NCBI RefSeq assembly: GCF_009299505.1
Contig: NZ_WBSM01000006.1
Location: 1-64,000, forward strand
Source: Bifidobacterium ramosum
Lineage (GTDB): Bacteria; Actinomycetota; Actinomycetes; Actinomycetales; Bifidobacteriaceae
DNA length: 64,000 nt
Direction: 5' to 3'
Program-made: the position numbers and the translations under genes
Notes under the pieces: generated by a model
What the model was told of the DNA's origin: nothing
The model's input: only the letters and a program-made list of their open reading frames with translations
Databases searched by the model: none
In this document: piece by piece, positions 42,985 to 50,668 of the stretch
How positions within the stretch are numbered: the stretch's first letter is position 1
Layout of the letters: every line of letters begins with the position of its first letter

Positions 42985-44550
42985 ATGACCACTGCAACCG
43001 ATCACCCGAACCTCACCGAAACGGAACGCACGCTGCTGCGGCAGGCCTCCGCATGGTTCGACGACCGTCGCGACGAATTTACCGACGACCTGCTCGACTG
43101 GGTCGCCGTGCCGTCCGTCTCCGACACCGCGAAGGCCGCGCCCGGCGCACCGTACGGCCCGGACGTCGCACGCATGTTCGACGTCGCTGCCGCCCGTGCG
43201 CACGACTTCGGACTGGGCAGCGTGAACCGCGACGGCCACGCGCTCGAAGTGCGTTTCGAAGGCGTGGCCGACGACGGCCAGGCCGGTGCCGCGTCGCTGC
43301 TCGGCGACATCTCGCTCGTCTCGCATCTCGACGTCGTGCCGGCCGGCCAGGGCTGGACCTTCGAACCGTTCAAGCCGTTCGCCCGCGACGGCTTCGTGGT
43401 CGGCCGCGGCAGCTCCGACAACAAAACCGGCGCGCTCATTGACCTGTACCTGCTGCGCTTCCTCAAGGAACGCCGCTTCACGCCGCGCCACGCCCTGCAC
43501 ATCCTGTACGGCGGCGCCGAGGAGACCAGCCTCGACGACATGCGCTGGTACGTGGAGCACGTCGGCACGCCGCACCAGGCCGTGATCACCGACAGCCCGT
43601 TCCCCGCCAACAACGCGCAGAAGGGACACCTCACCATCCGCCTCACCCTGCCCGCGGGCGACGTGCTCGCCGGACTCGATGCCGGCGTCGCGCCGAACGC
43701 GGTGCCCGGCCGCGCCGCGGTCGTCTGGCCCGGCGTGGACACGGCTGTAGTGCAAGCCGCCGTAAACGCGTTGGACGACACCGACCTGCGGTCGCGCATC
43801 AGCGTCGAACCGGCCGCCGGCTCCGCCGCATCCGCCGGCGCGACGATCACCGTGCAGGGCGTCTCCGGCCACGCGGCGTTCCCCGACGGCACCCGCAACG
43901 CGATCGTCCTGCTCGCCCAGGCCCTGCTCGCGCTCGACGGCACGCTCCACGTGCTCTCCGACGCGGACCATCGCGCCGCCGAAGCCATCGCCACGCTGTT
44001 CGCCAGCCCGTACGCCGACGGCACGCCGATCGCCTACGAGGACGACGAATCCGGCCGCACCACGCAGAACCTCGGTGTTGCCCGCCCGAACGCGGCCGCC
44101 GGCACCGTCGAACTCACCGTTGACATCCGCTACGCCGTCACCCAGGACGGCGCCGCCATCGAACAGGCGCTCGCCGGCGAACTGGACCGCTTCGGCGGCC
44201 GCATCGACGACGTCGACCGCTCCGCGCCGTTCTTCGTGCCGAAGGACGACCAGCGCCTGCAGACCCTGCTGTCCGCCTACAACGACGTGCTCGACGTGCA
44301 CGAGGAACCCAACGCGATGGGCGGCGGCACGCACGCCCGCGTCATCCCCGGCGCGCTCAACTTCGGCCCCGGCTTCGGCGCCCACACGTACGCTGACGGC
44401 ACGCCGATCGCGCACCATCCCGGATTCCTGCCCGAAGGCCGCGGCTCAGCCCACGGCGCCGACGAATGGACGTCGATCGAGGACGCCAAGATCGCCTTCC
44501 TCATCTACCTCATCGGCATCACGCGCCTCGACGCCACGCTCGACGCGTGA
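42985..44550 (+). CDS. M20-family dipeptidase, PepV/Sapep-like (cassette 2)
   Basis: A 521-residue paralogue of the dipeptidase at 33990-35501. It shares the N-terminal ERTL...WF.D.RDE pattern, SLVSHLDVVPAGQGWTFEPF, GRGSSDNKTGAL and YGGAEETSLDDM (one of the Glu pair retained as EE). THARVIPGALNFGPGF and SAHGADEW at the end keep the His ligand. It should hydrolyse imported dipeptides in the cytosol. AAGGA precedes ATG 42985. It sits between permease and ATPase genes, so hydrolysis is built into the transport operon. The main difference from cassette 1 is in the lid insertion, which suggests other peptide preferences. Confidence 0.9.
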   Translation: MTTATDHPNLTETERTLLRQASAWFDDRRDEFTDDLLDWVAVPSVSDTAKAAPGAPYGPDVARMFDVAAARAHDFGLGSVNRDGHALEVRFEGVADDGQAGAASLLGDISLVSHLDVVPAGQGWTFEPFKPFARDGFVVGRGSSDNKTGALIDLYLLRFLKERRFTPRHALHILYGGAEETSLDDMRWYVEHVGTPHQAVITDSPFPANNAQKGHLTIRLTLPAGDVLAGLDAGVAPNAVPGRAAVVWPGVDTAVVQAAVNALDDTDLRSRISVEPAAGSAASAGATITVQGVSGHAAFPDGTRNAIVLLAQALLALDGTLHVLSDADHRAAEAIATLFASPYADGTPIAYEDDESGRTTQNLGVARPNAAAGTVELTVDIRYAVTQDGAAIEQALAGELDRFGGRIDDVDRSAPFFVPKDDQRLQTLLSAYNDVLDVHEEPNAMGGGTHARVIPGALNFGPGFGAHTYADGTPIAHHPGFLPEGRGSAHGADEWTSIEDAKIAFLIYLIGITRLDATLDA

Positions 44551-44611
44551 CCGGCACGCGCGGCGCAACCCACCCATATCCCACCGGACAACCCAAGGAC
44601 GACCGACAACC

Positions 44612-46357
44612 ATGACGCAGACGCAACAGCACCGCGACAGCGAACAGGACGGACGACGCGACGACATCGTGCTCGGCGTGCACGATCTGGACGTGACCTT
44701 CCACGCCGACACCGACATCCACGCCGTCGAACACCTCAGCTTCGACGTGCATCGCGACGAGATCCTCGCGGTCGTCGGCGAATCCGGCTCCGGCAAATCC
44801 GTCACCGTGCAGGCCATCCTCGGCCTGCTGCCGTACTACGCGCAGGTGCACGGCACGTTGAGCGTCGGCGACGGCCGCGAGCTCGACCTCGGCGACGCGG
44901 CGGCCCTGCGCCCGCTACGCGGCCGGTACGCGTCCATGGTGTTCCAAGACCCGTACGCCAGCCTCGACCCGGTGTTCACGATCGGCGACCAGATCGCCGA
45001 GGCGGTCACCGCAATGGATGGCTCGCTCGACAAGACCGCCGTGCACGACCGCGTCCGCGAACTGCTCGCCGACGTGCGCCTCGACGGCGTGGAGCACATC
45101 GAACGCAAGTACCCGCACGAACTGTCCGGCGGCCAGCTGCAGCGCGTCATGATGGCGATCGCCTTGGCAGGCCGGCCCACGATCCTGCTCGCCGACGAGC
45201 CGACCACCGCGCTCGACGCCACCGTGCAGCAGGAAGTGCTCGACCTGCTCCACGACATCGCCGCGAACCTCGGCATCAGCGTGCTCATCATCACGCACGA
45301 CATGGGCGTGGTCGCTGATCTGGCCGATCGCGTGCTCGTCATGCACAACGGCCGGTTCGTCGAACAGGGCGACGTGGACGCGGTGTTCGCCCATCCGGTC
45401 GAGGACTACACGAAGAAGCTGCTCGCGGCCGTGCCGTCGAACGCGAAGCCGGCCGTGCGCGCGGGAGCAGGCGGCGACGCGGCATCCGGAGATGGCGCCG
45501 GCGCCGGTGCGTCGGATGCCGCGTCCGCCGCCAAGCCGATGCTGTCCGTCAAGGACCTCACCGTGTCGTACCGCTCGCGCGGCGGCGCGGTCAAGGAGGT
45601 CGTGCACGGCGTGAGCTTCGACATCGAACCGCGCGAGATCGTCGCGCTCGTCGGCCAGTCCGGCTCCGGCAAATCGACGATCGCCCGCAGCCTGCTCGGT
45701 CTCAACCCGCTCACCGGCGGCACCGTGCTCATCGACGGCCAGGACGTGTCCGCGCTCGGCCGCAAGGAGCGCCGGCAGGTGCAGTCGCATATCGGCATCG
45801 TCTTCCAAAGCCCGTCCGGCTCGCTCAACCCGCGGCTCACCATCGGCGAGATCATCGCCGAACCGCTGCGCTTCGTCCTGCACATGAACCGCAAGGACGC
45901 GCTTGCCCGCGCCGGCGAACTGCTCGAGACCGTGCAGCTGCCGGCCGCGCTCGTCGACCGCTATCCGAGCGAACTGTCCGGCGGCCAGCGCCAGCGCGTC
46001 GCCATCGCCCGCGCCATCGCCGCCAAACCCACGCTGCTCATCGCCGACGAGCCGACCTCCGCGCTCGACGTGTCGGTGCAGTCCGAGATCCTCGCCCTGC
46101 TCAACCGGCTGCAGCACGACATCGGTTTCGCCTGCCTGTTCATCAGCCACGACCTGCCGCTCGTGCGCAGCTTCAGCCACCGCACCATCGTGCTGCGCGA
46201 CGGCGTCATGGTCGAATCCGGCATCACCGAGGAGCTGTTCGCGCATCCGACGCAGGAGTACACGCGCGAACTGATCCTCAGCGCGCCCGTCGCCGATCCG
46301 CAGGTCCAGCACGAACGCCGGCGCGAACGACTCGGACGCACGGAACAGGCGCACTGA
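44612..46357 (+). CDS. Fused double ATPase of oligopeptide ABC transporter (cassette 2)
   Basis: A 581-residue fusion of DppD- and DppF-type ATPases, as in GsiA-like importers. Domain 1 (~15-265) has Walker A GESGSGKSV, signature LSGGQLQRV and Walker B LLADEPTTALDATV. An Ala/Gly/Asp linker of about 35 residues follows. Domain 2 (~310-575) has Walker A GQSGSGKST, signature LSGGQRQRVAIARAIA and Walker B LIADEPTSALDVSV. It drives import by the cassette 2 permeases. ATG 44612 is preceded by AAGGACGACC, a somewhat distant ribosome site. It is the last transporter gene of the cassette. Confidence 0.92.
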   Translation: MTQTQQHRDSEQDGRRDDIVLGVHDLDVTFHADTDIHAVEHLSFDVHRDEILAVVGESGSGKSVTVQAILGLLPYYAQVHGTLSVGDGRELDLGDAAALRPLRGRYASMVFQDPYASLDPVFTIGDQIAEAVTAMDGSLDKTAVHDRVRELLADVRLDGVEHIERKYPHELSGGQLQRVMMAIALAGRPTILLADEPTTALDATVQQEVLDLLHDIAANLGISVLIITHDMGVVADLADRVLVMHNGRFVEQGDVDAVFAHPVEDYTKKLLAAVPSNAKPAVRAGAGGDAASGDGAGAGASDAASAAKPMLSVKDLTVSYRSRGGAVKEVVHGVSFDIEPREIVALVGQSGSGKSTIARSLLGLNPLTGGTVLIDGQDVSALGRKERRQVQSHIGIVFQSPSGSLNPRLTIGEIIAEPLRFVLHMNRKDALARAGELLETVQLPAALVDRYPSELSGGQRQRVAIARAIAAKPTLLIADEPTSALDVSVQSEILALLNRLQHDIGFACLFISHDLPLVRSFSHRTIVLRDGVMVESGITEELFAHPTQEYTRELILSAPVADPQVQHERRRERLGRTEQAH

Positions 46358-46421
46358 TAAGGCGTTATAAGCAACGACTGTAACCAACATGCCGTGTGCG
46401 GCTTGATTCCGCACGCGGCAT
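46355..46421 (+). promoter_or_regulatory. 18-base element and hairpin upstream of UroD-like gene 2
   Basis: TGATAAGGCGTTATAAGC (46355-46372) starts on the stop codon of the ATPase gene and matches the element at 37699-37716 in 17 of 18 positions. Next, ATGCCGTGTGCGG and CCGCACGCGGCAT (46389-46421) form a hairpin with a seven-base loop, perhaps ending the transporter transcript. Confidence 0.5.
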
Positions 46422-46493
46422 CGTGTTGTCTGGGACATGCAACGGCAACCGGCGGCGACGACCGACCCGCCATCCCACGAAAGGACCATCATC

Positions 46494-47540
46494 ATGACCG
46501 ACCTGCGCGCCATCTTCCACGACATCGTCAAGGGCACGTCCGACGTGCCGTACCTGGTGAGCGCATGGCAGCATCTTATCGGCCACGAATACGGCGCCGA
46601 GGAGTTCGCCGCCGCGTACGTCGACTTCGTGCGTCGCTGGGACTGGCAGTGGGTGAAGATCAACCCGCGCGCCATCTACTACTCCGAAGCGTGGGGCTCG
46701 CGCTACGACCGTGACGACTACGCCGGATTCGTGATCCCGAAGAAGCTCAAGGCCGGCATCGAGACGCCCGCCGACGTCGCCGGCATCGCACGGCTCGATC
46801 CGACCAAGGACGAGTACTTCGCCGAGGCGCTCGCCGCGGCCGCGCTCATCCGCGCGCAGCTCACCGACCGCGCCGTGCTGCAGACCGTCTTCTCGCCACT
46901 GTCCGTACTGCTGCAGATCGCCGATCTGCCGCTGTACCCCGGCGACGACTACGCCACGCCGACGCTCACCGTCGAGGACGTCGTGCTGGGCCAGTCGGAC
47001 GTCGCCAAGCGCGCGCTCGACAACATCGCCGCCACGCTCGCCGACTACGCGGCCGCGCTCGTCACGCCCACGGCCGACGGCGGCGCCGGGCTCGACGGCG
47101 TGTTCTACGCCGTGACCGGCACTGTGAGTGAGGACTACTTCGACGACGCGCAGTATCGCGAATTCTCCGAACCGTACGACCGCATCGTCATCGACGCGAT
47201 CCGCAAGGCCAACCCGGACGCGGTCGTACTGCTGCACACCTGCCGCGCCGACTCGCACCCGGACTGGTTCGACCGTCTCGGCGTCGACCTGATCCACTGG
47301 GACCAGTACCTGCCGGGCAATCCGAAGGCCGACGCCGACCTCAAGGCGACGGTCGTGGCCGGCGCCAACGCGCCGTTGTTCGCCTCGGCCGACAACGTCG
47401 AGCAGATCCGCAAGGAGATCAAGGGAAGCATCGCGCTGCGCGCCGGCAAGCCGTTCCTCGTCGCGCCGAGCTGCACCGTGCCGACGCCGGCCGCCGACGA
47501 GGCGCTGCAGGCGCTGAGCGACGCGCGCGTGGCGGCGTGA
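46494..47540 (+). CDS. UroD-superfamily protein, putative zinc methyltransferase (MtaA/CmuA-like) 2
   Basis: A 348-residue UroD-superfamily barrel, diverged from the protein at 37869. His248-X-Cys250 (LLHTCRAD) and Cys327 (APSCTVPTPAADEAL) match the zinc-site pattern of MtaA/MtbA-like methyltransferases, including the C-terminal G/A-X-X-C-X-X-P-T-P. WQWVKINPRAIYYSEAWG replaces the substrate segment of true UroD. A thiol methyl-transfer role is inferred; the donor is unknown. GAAAGGA precedes ATG 46494. It is placed between a peptide transporter and an O-acetylhomoserine sulfhydrylase-like gene, so homocysteine or another small thiol is an attractive acceptor. Confidence 0.75.
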   Translation: MTDLRAIFHDIVKGTSDVPYLVSAWQHLIGHEYGAEEFAAAYVDFVRRWDWQWVKINPRAIYYSEAWGSRYDRDDYAGFVIPKKLKAGIETPADVAGIARLDPTKDEYFAEALAAAALIRAQLTDRAVLQTVFSPLSVLLQIADLPLYPGDDYATPTLTVEDVVLGQSDVAKRALDNIAATLADYAAALVTPTADGGAGLDGVFYAVTGTVSEDYFDDAQYREFSEPYDRIVIDAIRKANPDAVVLLHTCRADSHPDWFDRLGVDLIHWDQYLPGNPKADADLKATVVAGANAPLFASADNVEQIRKEIKGSIALRAGKPFLVAPSCTVPTPAADEALQALSDARVAA

Positions 47541-47615
47541 TCCTGCGGCGGCGGCATAGGCGATACTAGCGCCGGTAGGCGGCGCACACACAACCGAACG
47601 AAGGGAACAGAGACG

Positions 47616-48908
47616 ATGGGGTACGATTTCAGCACGCAGGCGATCCATGCCGGCTATGACAGGAAGGGCAACGCCGACGCGTCCAGCGTGCCGATCTACG
47701 CGTCCGCGGCGTTCGACCTGGAGGACTCCGGCCGTGGGCAGGCGCTGGCCGCCGGCGTCGAACCGGGCTTCGAATACTCGCGCGTCGCCAACCCCACCGT
47801 CGACGCCCTCGAACGGCGCATCGCCGCCCTCGAAGGCGGCATCGGCGCGGTGGCCGTGTCGTCCGGCATGGCCGCGGTGTCGTTCGCGCTCATGTGCGCG
47901 GGGGAGGGCGGCGGCCGCATCATCGCGCCCACCAACCTCTACGGCGCGTCCGTCGACGCGCTCGGCGACTTCCTGCCGCAGTTCGGCATCCACGCCGACT
48001 TCGTGCACGACATCAACGACCTCGCCGAGGTCGAATCGCTGATCGGCCCGGACACGCGCGCGATCTTCGCCGAAACCGTCGCCAACCCGTCCACCGCCAT
48101 CACCGACATCGAACCGCTTGCCGCATTGGCCCACCGCCACGGCATCGCGCTCATCGTCGACAACACCGTACCCACCCCGTACCTGCTGCGTCCCATCGAA
48201 TTCGGCGCCGACATCGTCGTGCACTCGACCACCAAGGGCATCACCGGGCACGGCAACGCGATCGGCGGCATCATCGTCGATGCGGGCCGCTTCGACTGGA
48301 CCAACGGGCGGTTCGCCCAATTCACCCGCCCCGAACAGGTGATCGCCGACCTCGACGGCAACCGGCGCAGCTTCGCCGGCGCGTTCGGCGAACAGGCGTT
48401 CATCAAACGCATCCGCATCAAGTACCTGCGCACGTTCGGCGCGGTGCAGAGCCCGTTCAACGCGTACCTGTCGCTCATCGGCCTCGAGACGCTGCCCGAG
48501 CGCGTCAGCCGCCAGGTGGCGACCGCCACGCTCATCGCCGAACGGCTCACCCACACGCCGCACGTCGTCAAGGTCAACTACTCCGGCCTCGGCGACACGC
48601 CGCAGTATGCGCTCGCCGCCAAATACTTCCCGCGCGGCGTCGGCCAGATCCTCTCGTTCCTCGTCGACGGCGACCGCGAGAACGTGCGACGCATCCTTGA
48701 CGGCACGAAACTGTTCTCGTACGTGCCGAACATCGGCGACGCGCGCTCGCTCATCGTCGACCCGGTCAACATCACCCACCGCGAGGTGCCCACGGACTAC
48801 CGGATCGCGGCCGGCGTGACCGACAACCTGATCCGCCTGTCCATCGGCCTTGAGGACGCCGGCGACCTCATCGCCGACCTCGAGCAGGCCATCGCGGGGG
48901 CGTACTGA
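47616..48908 (+). CDS. O-acetylhomoserine sulfhydrylase-like PLP enzyme (MetY type)
   Basis: A 430-residue Cys/Met PLP enzyme; the length and the FSTQAIHAGYDRKGNADASSVPIYASAAFD opening match MetY. YSRVANPTVDALERRIAALEGG is the cofactor region and HSTTKGITGHGN has the PLP lysine. SPFNAYLSLIGLETLPERVSR and GQILSFLVDG also fit MetY rather than MetB. It would make homocysteine from O-acetylhomoserine and sulfide, or use methanethiol. GAAGGGA lies before ATG 47616. A -10-like GATACT at about 47569 may give it its own promoter. It is followed by a family A palindrome. Confidence 0.87.
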   Translation: MGYDFSTQAIHAGYDRKGNADASSVPIYASAAFDLEDSGRGQALAAGVEPGFEYSRVANPTVDALERRIAALEGGIGAVAVSSGMAAVSFALMCAGEGGGRIIAPTNLYGASVDALGDFLPQFGIHADFVHDINDLAEVESLIGPDTRAIFAETVANPSTAITDIEPLAALAHRHGIALIVDNTVPTPYLLRPIEFGADIVVHSTTKGITGHGNAIGGIIVDAGRFDWTNGRFAQFTRPEQVIADLDGNRRSFAGAFGEQAFIKRIRIKYLRTFGAVQSPFNAYLSLIGLETLPERVSRQVATATLIAERLTHTPHVVKVNYSGLGDTPQYALAAKYFPRGVGQILSFLVDGDRENVRRILDGTKLFSYVPNIGDARSLIVDPVNITHREVPTDYRIAAGVTDNLIRLSIGLEDAGDLIADLEQAIAGAY

Positions 48909-48957
48909 GGATTCGCGCCTCGTTCCGTGTCCTCGCTTACCGTCTTTCTTTTTTGAT

Positions 48958-49004
48958 AACGGACATACAGCCGATTTCCTTACGTAATCGGCTGTATGTC
49001 CGTT
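48958..49004. repeat. Family A palindrome A16
   Basis: Perfect arms AACGGACATACAGCCGATT / AATCGGCTGTATGTCCGTT with a nine-base loop, followed by TTTGTTTGTTTGG. It is placed 49 bases after the MetY-like gene, where it probably works as a terminator. Confidence 0.9.
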
Positions 49005-49092
49005 TGTTTGTTTGGCTTGCCGGTGTCATGTGCGGTCCGTTGTTGCGGCATCGCGACACGCGGATGTCGCGGCATGTGGTAGGGTGATACCC

Positions 49093-49125
49093 ATGACGTA
49101 TCTCATGTGTTGTTGTTGTCGCTGA
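49093..49125 (+). CDS. Polycysteine leader peptide MTYLMCCCCR
   Basis: ATG ACG TAT CTC ATG, four TGT codons, CGC and TGA (49123-49125). TAGGGTG precedes the ATG. The cysteine codons form one arm of a long hairpin: 49115-49120 GTTGTC with 49161-49166 GACAAC, then ACCG/CGGT inside. TATCTCA (49099-49105) pairs with TGAGATA (49175-49181) as an outer stem. Ribosome stalling at Cys codons when charged tRNA-Cys is scarce would open these stems. This matches cysteine attenuators known from mycobacteria and should control the downstream cystathionine enzyme genes. Confidence 0.72.
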   Translation: MTYLMCCCCR

Positions 49126-49181
49126 CCGACGCCGCCCGGACGGGCGCCAGCCGATCGGTTGACAACGCATAACTTGAGATA
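49099..49181 (+). promoter_or_regulatory. Attenuator-like RNA structure around the Cys leader
   Basis: Nested stems are 49099-49105/49175-49181, 49115-49120/49161-49166, 49125-49128/49156-49159 and a G+C-rich tip 49131-49138/49141-49148 (one mismatch). No T-run follows, so control could act through Rho or translation instead of intrinsic termination. The remaining leader to 49517 contains a nine-C run (49460-49468) and no other gene. Confidence 0.55.
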
Positions 49182-49517
49182 GGATTCACGTCTTCGCGAT
49201 ACGCACCGGCATCTCGGCCGGCATGAGGTCGATCATCAACGGACATCGTGTTACCGTTATCGACGATCGCATCCCACGACATCATCGCAACATCACGGCG
49301 ATACAGCCCTCGTGGCAGCGATATACCACATTCGCGCAGACTCCTCGGCCGCCGTCATCCATCATCGTTCGACGGCATCCGCATCAGTGACTCCCGTTTC
49401 ATCCGCGCCAACCGACGGTTCCGCCCCGGCCGCACCGCACGATCCGCACGATCACGCCGCCCCCCCCCTCACGAAACCGAACTACACCGAACCCCGCAGA
49501 CAGAAACGAGCATCACC

Positions 49518-50534
49518 ATGACCATCCACCAGAACCTCTCCGAACTCATCGGCAACACGCCGCTCGTCAAGCTCAACCACGTCACCGACGGCATCCGCGC
49601 CACCATCGCCGTCAAAGTCGAATACTTCAACCCCGGCGGCTCGTCCAAGGACCGCATCGCCGAACGCATCATCGACGCCGCCGAACGCTCCGGCGAACTC
49701 AAGCCCGGCGGCGTGATCGTCGAACCCACCTCCGGCAACACCGGCGTCGGCCTCGCGCTCGTCGCCCAGCAGCGCGGCTACCGCACCATCTTCACCCTGC
49801 CCGACAAGGTCAGCGAATCCAAGCGCGCCGTGCTGCGCGCGTACGGCGCCGAAATCGTCGTGACCCCCACCGACGCCGGCCCCGACGACCCGCGTTCCTA
49901 CTATCAGGTCGCCGAACGGCTCGCCAAGACCATTCCCGGCGGCTTCCGCCCCAACCAGTACGACAACCCGAACGGGCCGGCCAGCCACTACGCCACCACC
50001 GGCCCGGAGATCTGGAAGGCCACCGACGGCAAGGTCACACACTTCGTGGCCGGCATCGGCACCGGCGGCACGATCAGCGGTACCGGACGCTACCTCAAAG
50101 AGGCCTCCGATGGCGCGGTGCAGGTCATCGGCTCTGACCCGGAAGGCTCCATCTACTCCGCGCCCAGCATGGCCGACGTGCACCAGTACGACATCGAAGG
50201 CGTCGGCGAGGACTTCTACCCGAAGGCCTTCGACCGGGGCATCACCGACGACATCGTCAAGATCAACGACCACGACGCGTTCCTCATGACCCGCCGGCTC
50301 GCCGCCGAAGAGGGGCTGCTCGTCGGCGGATCGTCCGGCATGGCCGTCGCCAGCGCCGTGCGCTACGCCCGCGAGCACGACCTCGATGGCAACCAGCTGG
50401 TCGTCGTGCTGCTGCCCGACTCCGGCCGCAGCTACCTCGAGAAGATCTTCAACGACGACTGGATGCGCGCCAACGGATACGGCGACATCGTCGACGCGAC
50501 CACGCGGCCGTCGCTCGTCGAACGGTACCTGTAG
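49518..50534 (+). CDS. Cystathionine beta-synthase-like PLP enzyme (CysK superfamily)
   Basis: A 338-residue fold-type II PLP enzyme. NLSELIGNTPLVKLN, NPGGSSKDRIAERI with the PLP lysine, EPTSGNTGVGLAL and GIGTGGTISGTGRYLK are superfamily motifs. SDPEGS and PDSGRSYLEKIFNDDWM match cystathionine beta-synthases better than cysteine synthases. The C-terminal CBS-pair regulatory domain of longer homologues is absent. It would condense serine (or O-acetylserine) with homocysteine to cystathionine, or make cysteine from sulfide. ATG 49518 follows a leader of about 390 bases with a four-Cys peptide. It forms an operon with metB. Confidence 0.88.
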   Translation: MTIHQNLSELIGNTPLVKLNHVTDGIRATIAVKVEYFNPGGSSKDRIAERIIDAAERSGELKPGGVIVEPTSGNTGVGLALVAQQRGYRTIFTLPDKVSESKRAVLRAYGAEIVVTPTDAGPDDPRSYYQVAERLAKTIPGGFRPNQYDNPNGPASHYATTGPEIWKATDGKVTHFVAGIGTGGTISGTGRYLKEASDGAVQVIGSDPEGSIYSAPSMADVHQYDIEGVGEDFYPKAFDRGITDDIVKINDHDAFLMTRRLAAEEGLLVGGSSGMAVASAVRYAREHDLDGNQLVVVLLPDSGRSYLEKIFNDDWMRANGYGDIVDATTRPSLVERYL

Positions 50535-50565
50535 GCGGCGCCGTCGCGCATCGTCCATCGTCGAC

Positions 50566-50655
50566 GTGACCCAATCCAATCCGACCGATCCCAGTCCAAC
50601 GCAATCTAATCCAATCTAATCTAATCCAACTGATCCTCACCGATCATCACATCAT
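50566..50655 (+). repeat. G-poor AATCTAATCC-type tandem leader before metB
   Basis: About 90 bases contain very few G and many short imperfect repeats of AATCC/AATCTAATCC. The stretch should be unstructured RNA and ends at the ribosome site AAGGAG. It could aid ribosome loading or serve as a Rho entry site between the two genes. Confidence 0.5.
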
Positions 50656-50668
50656 CAAGGAGCATCCC

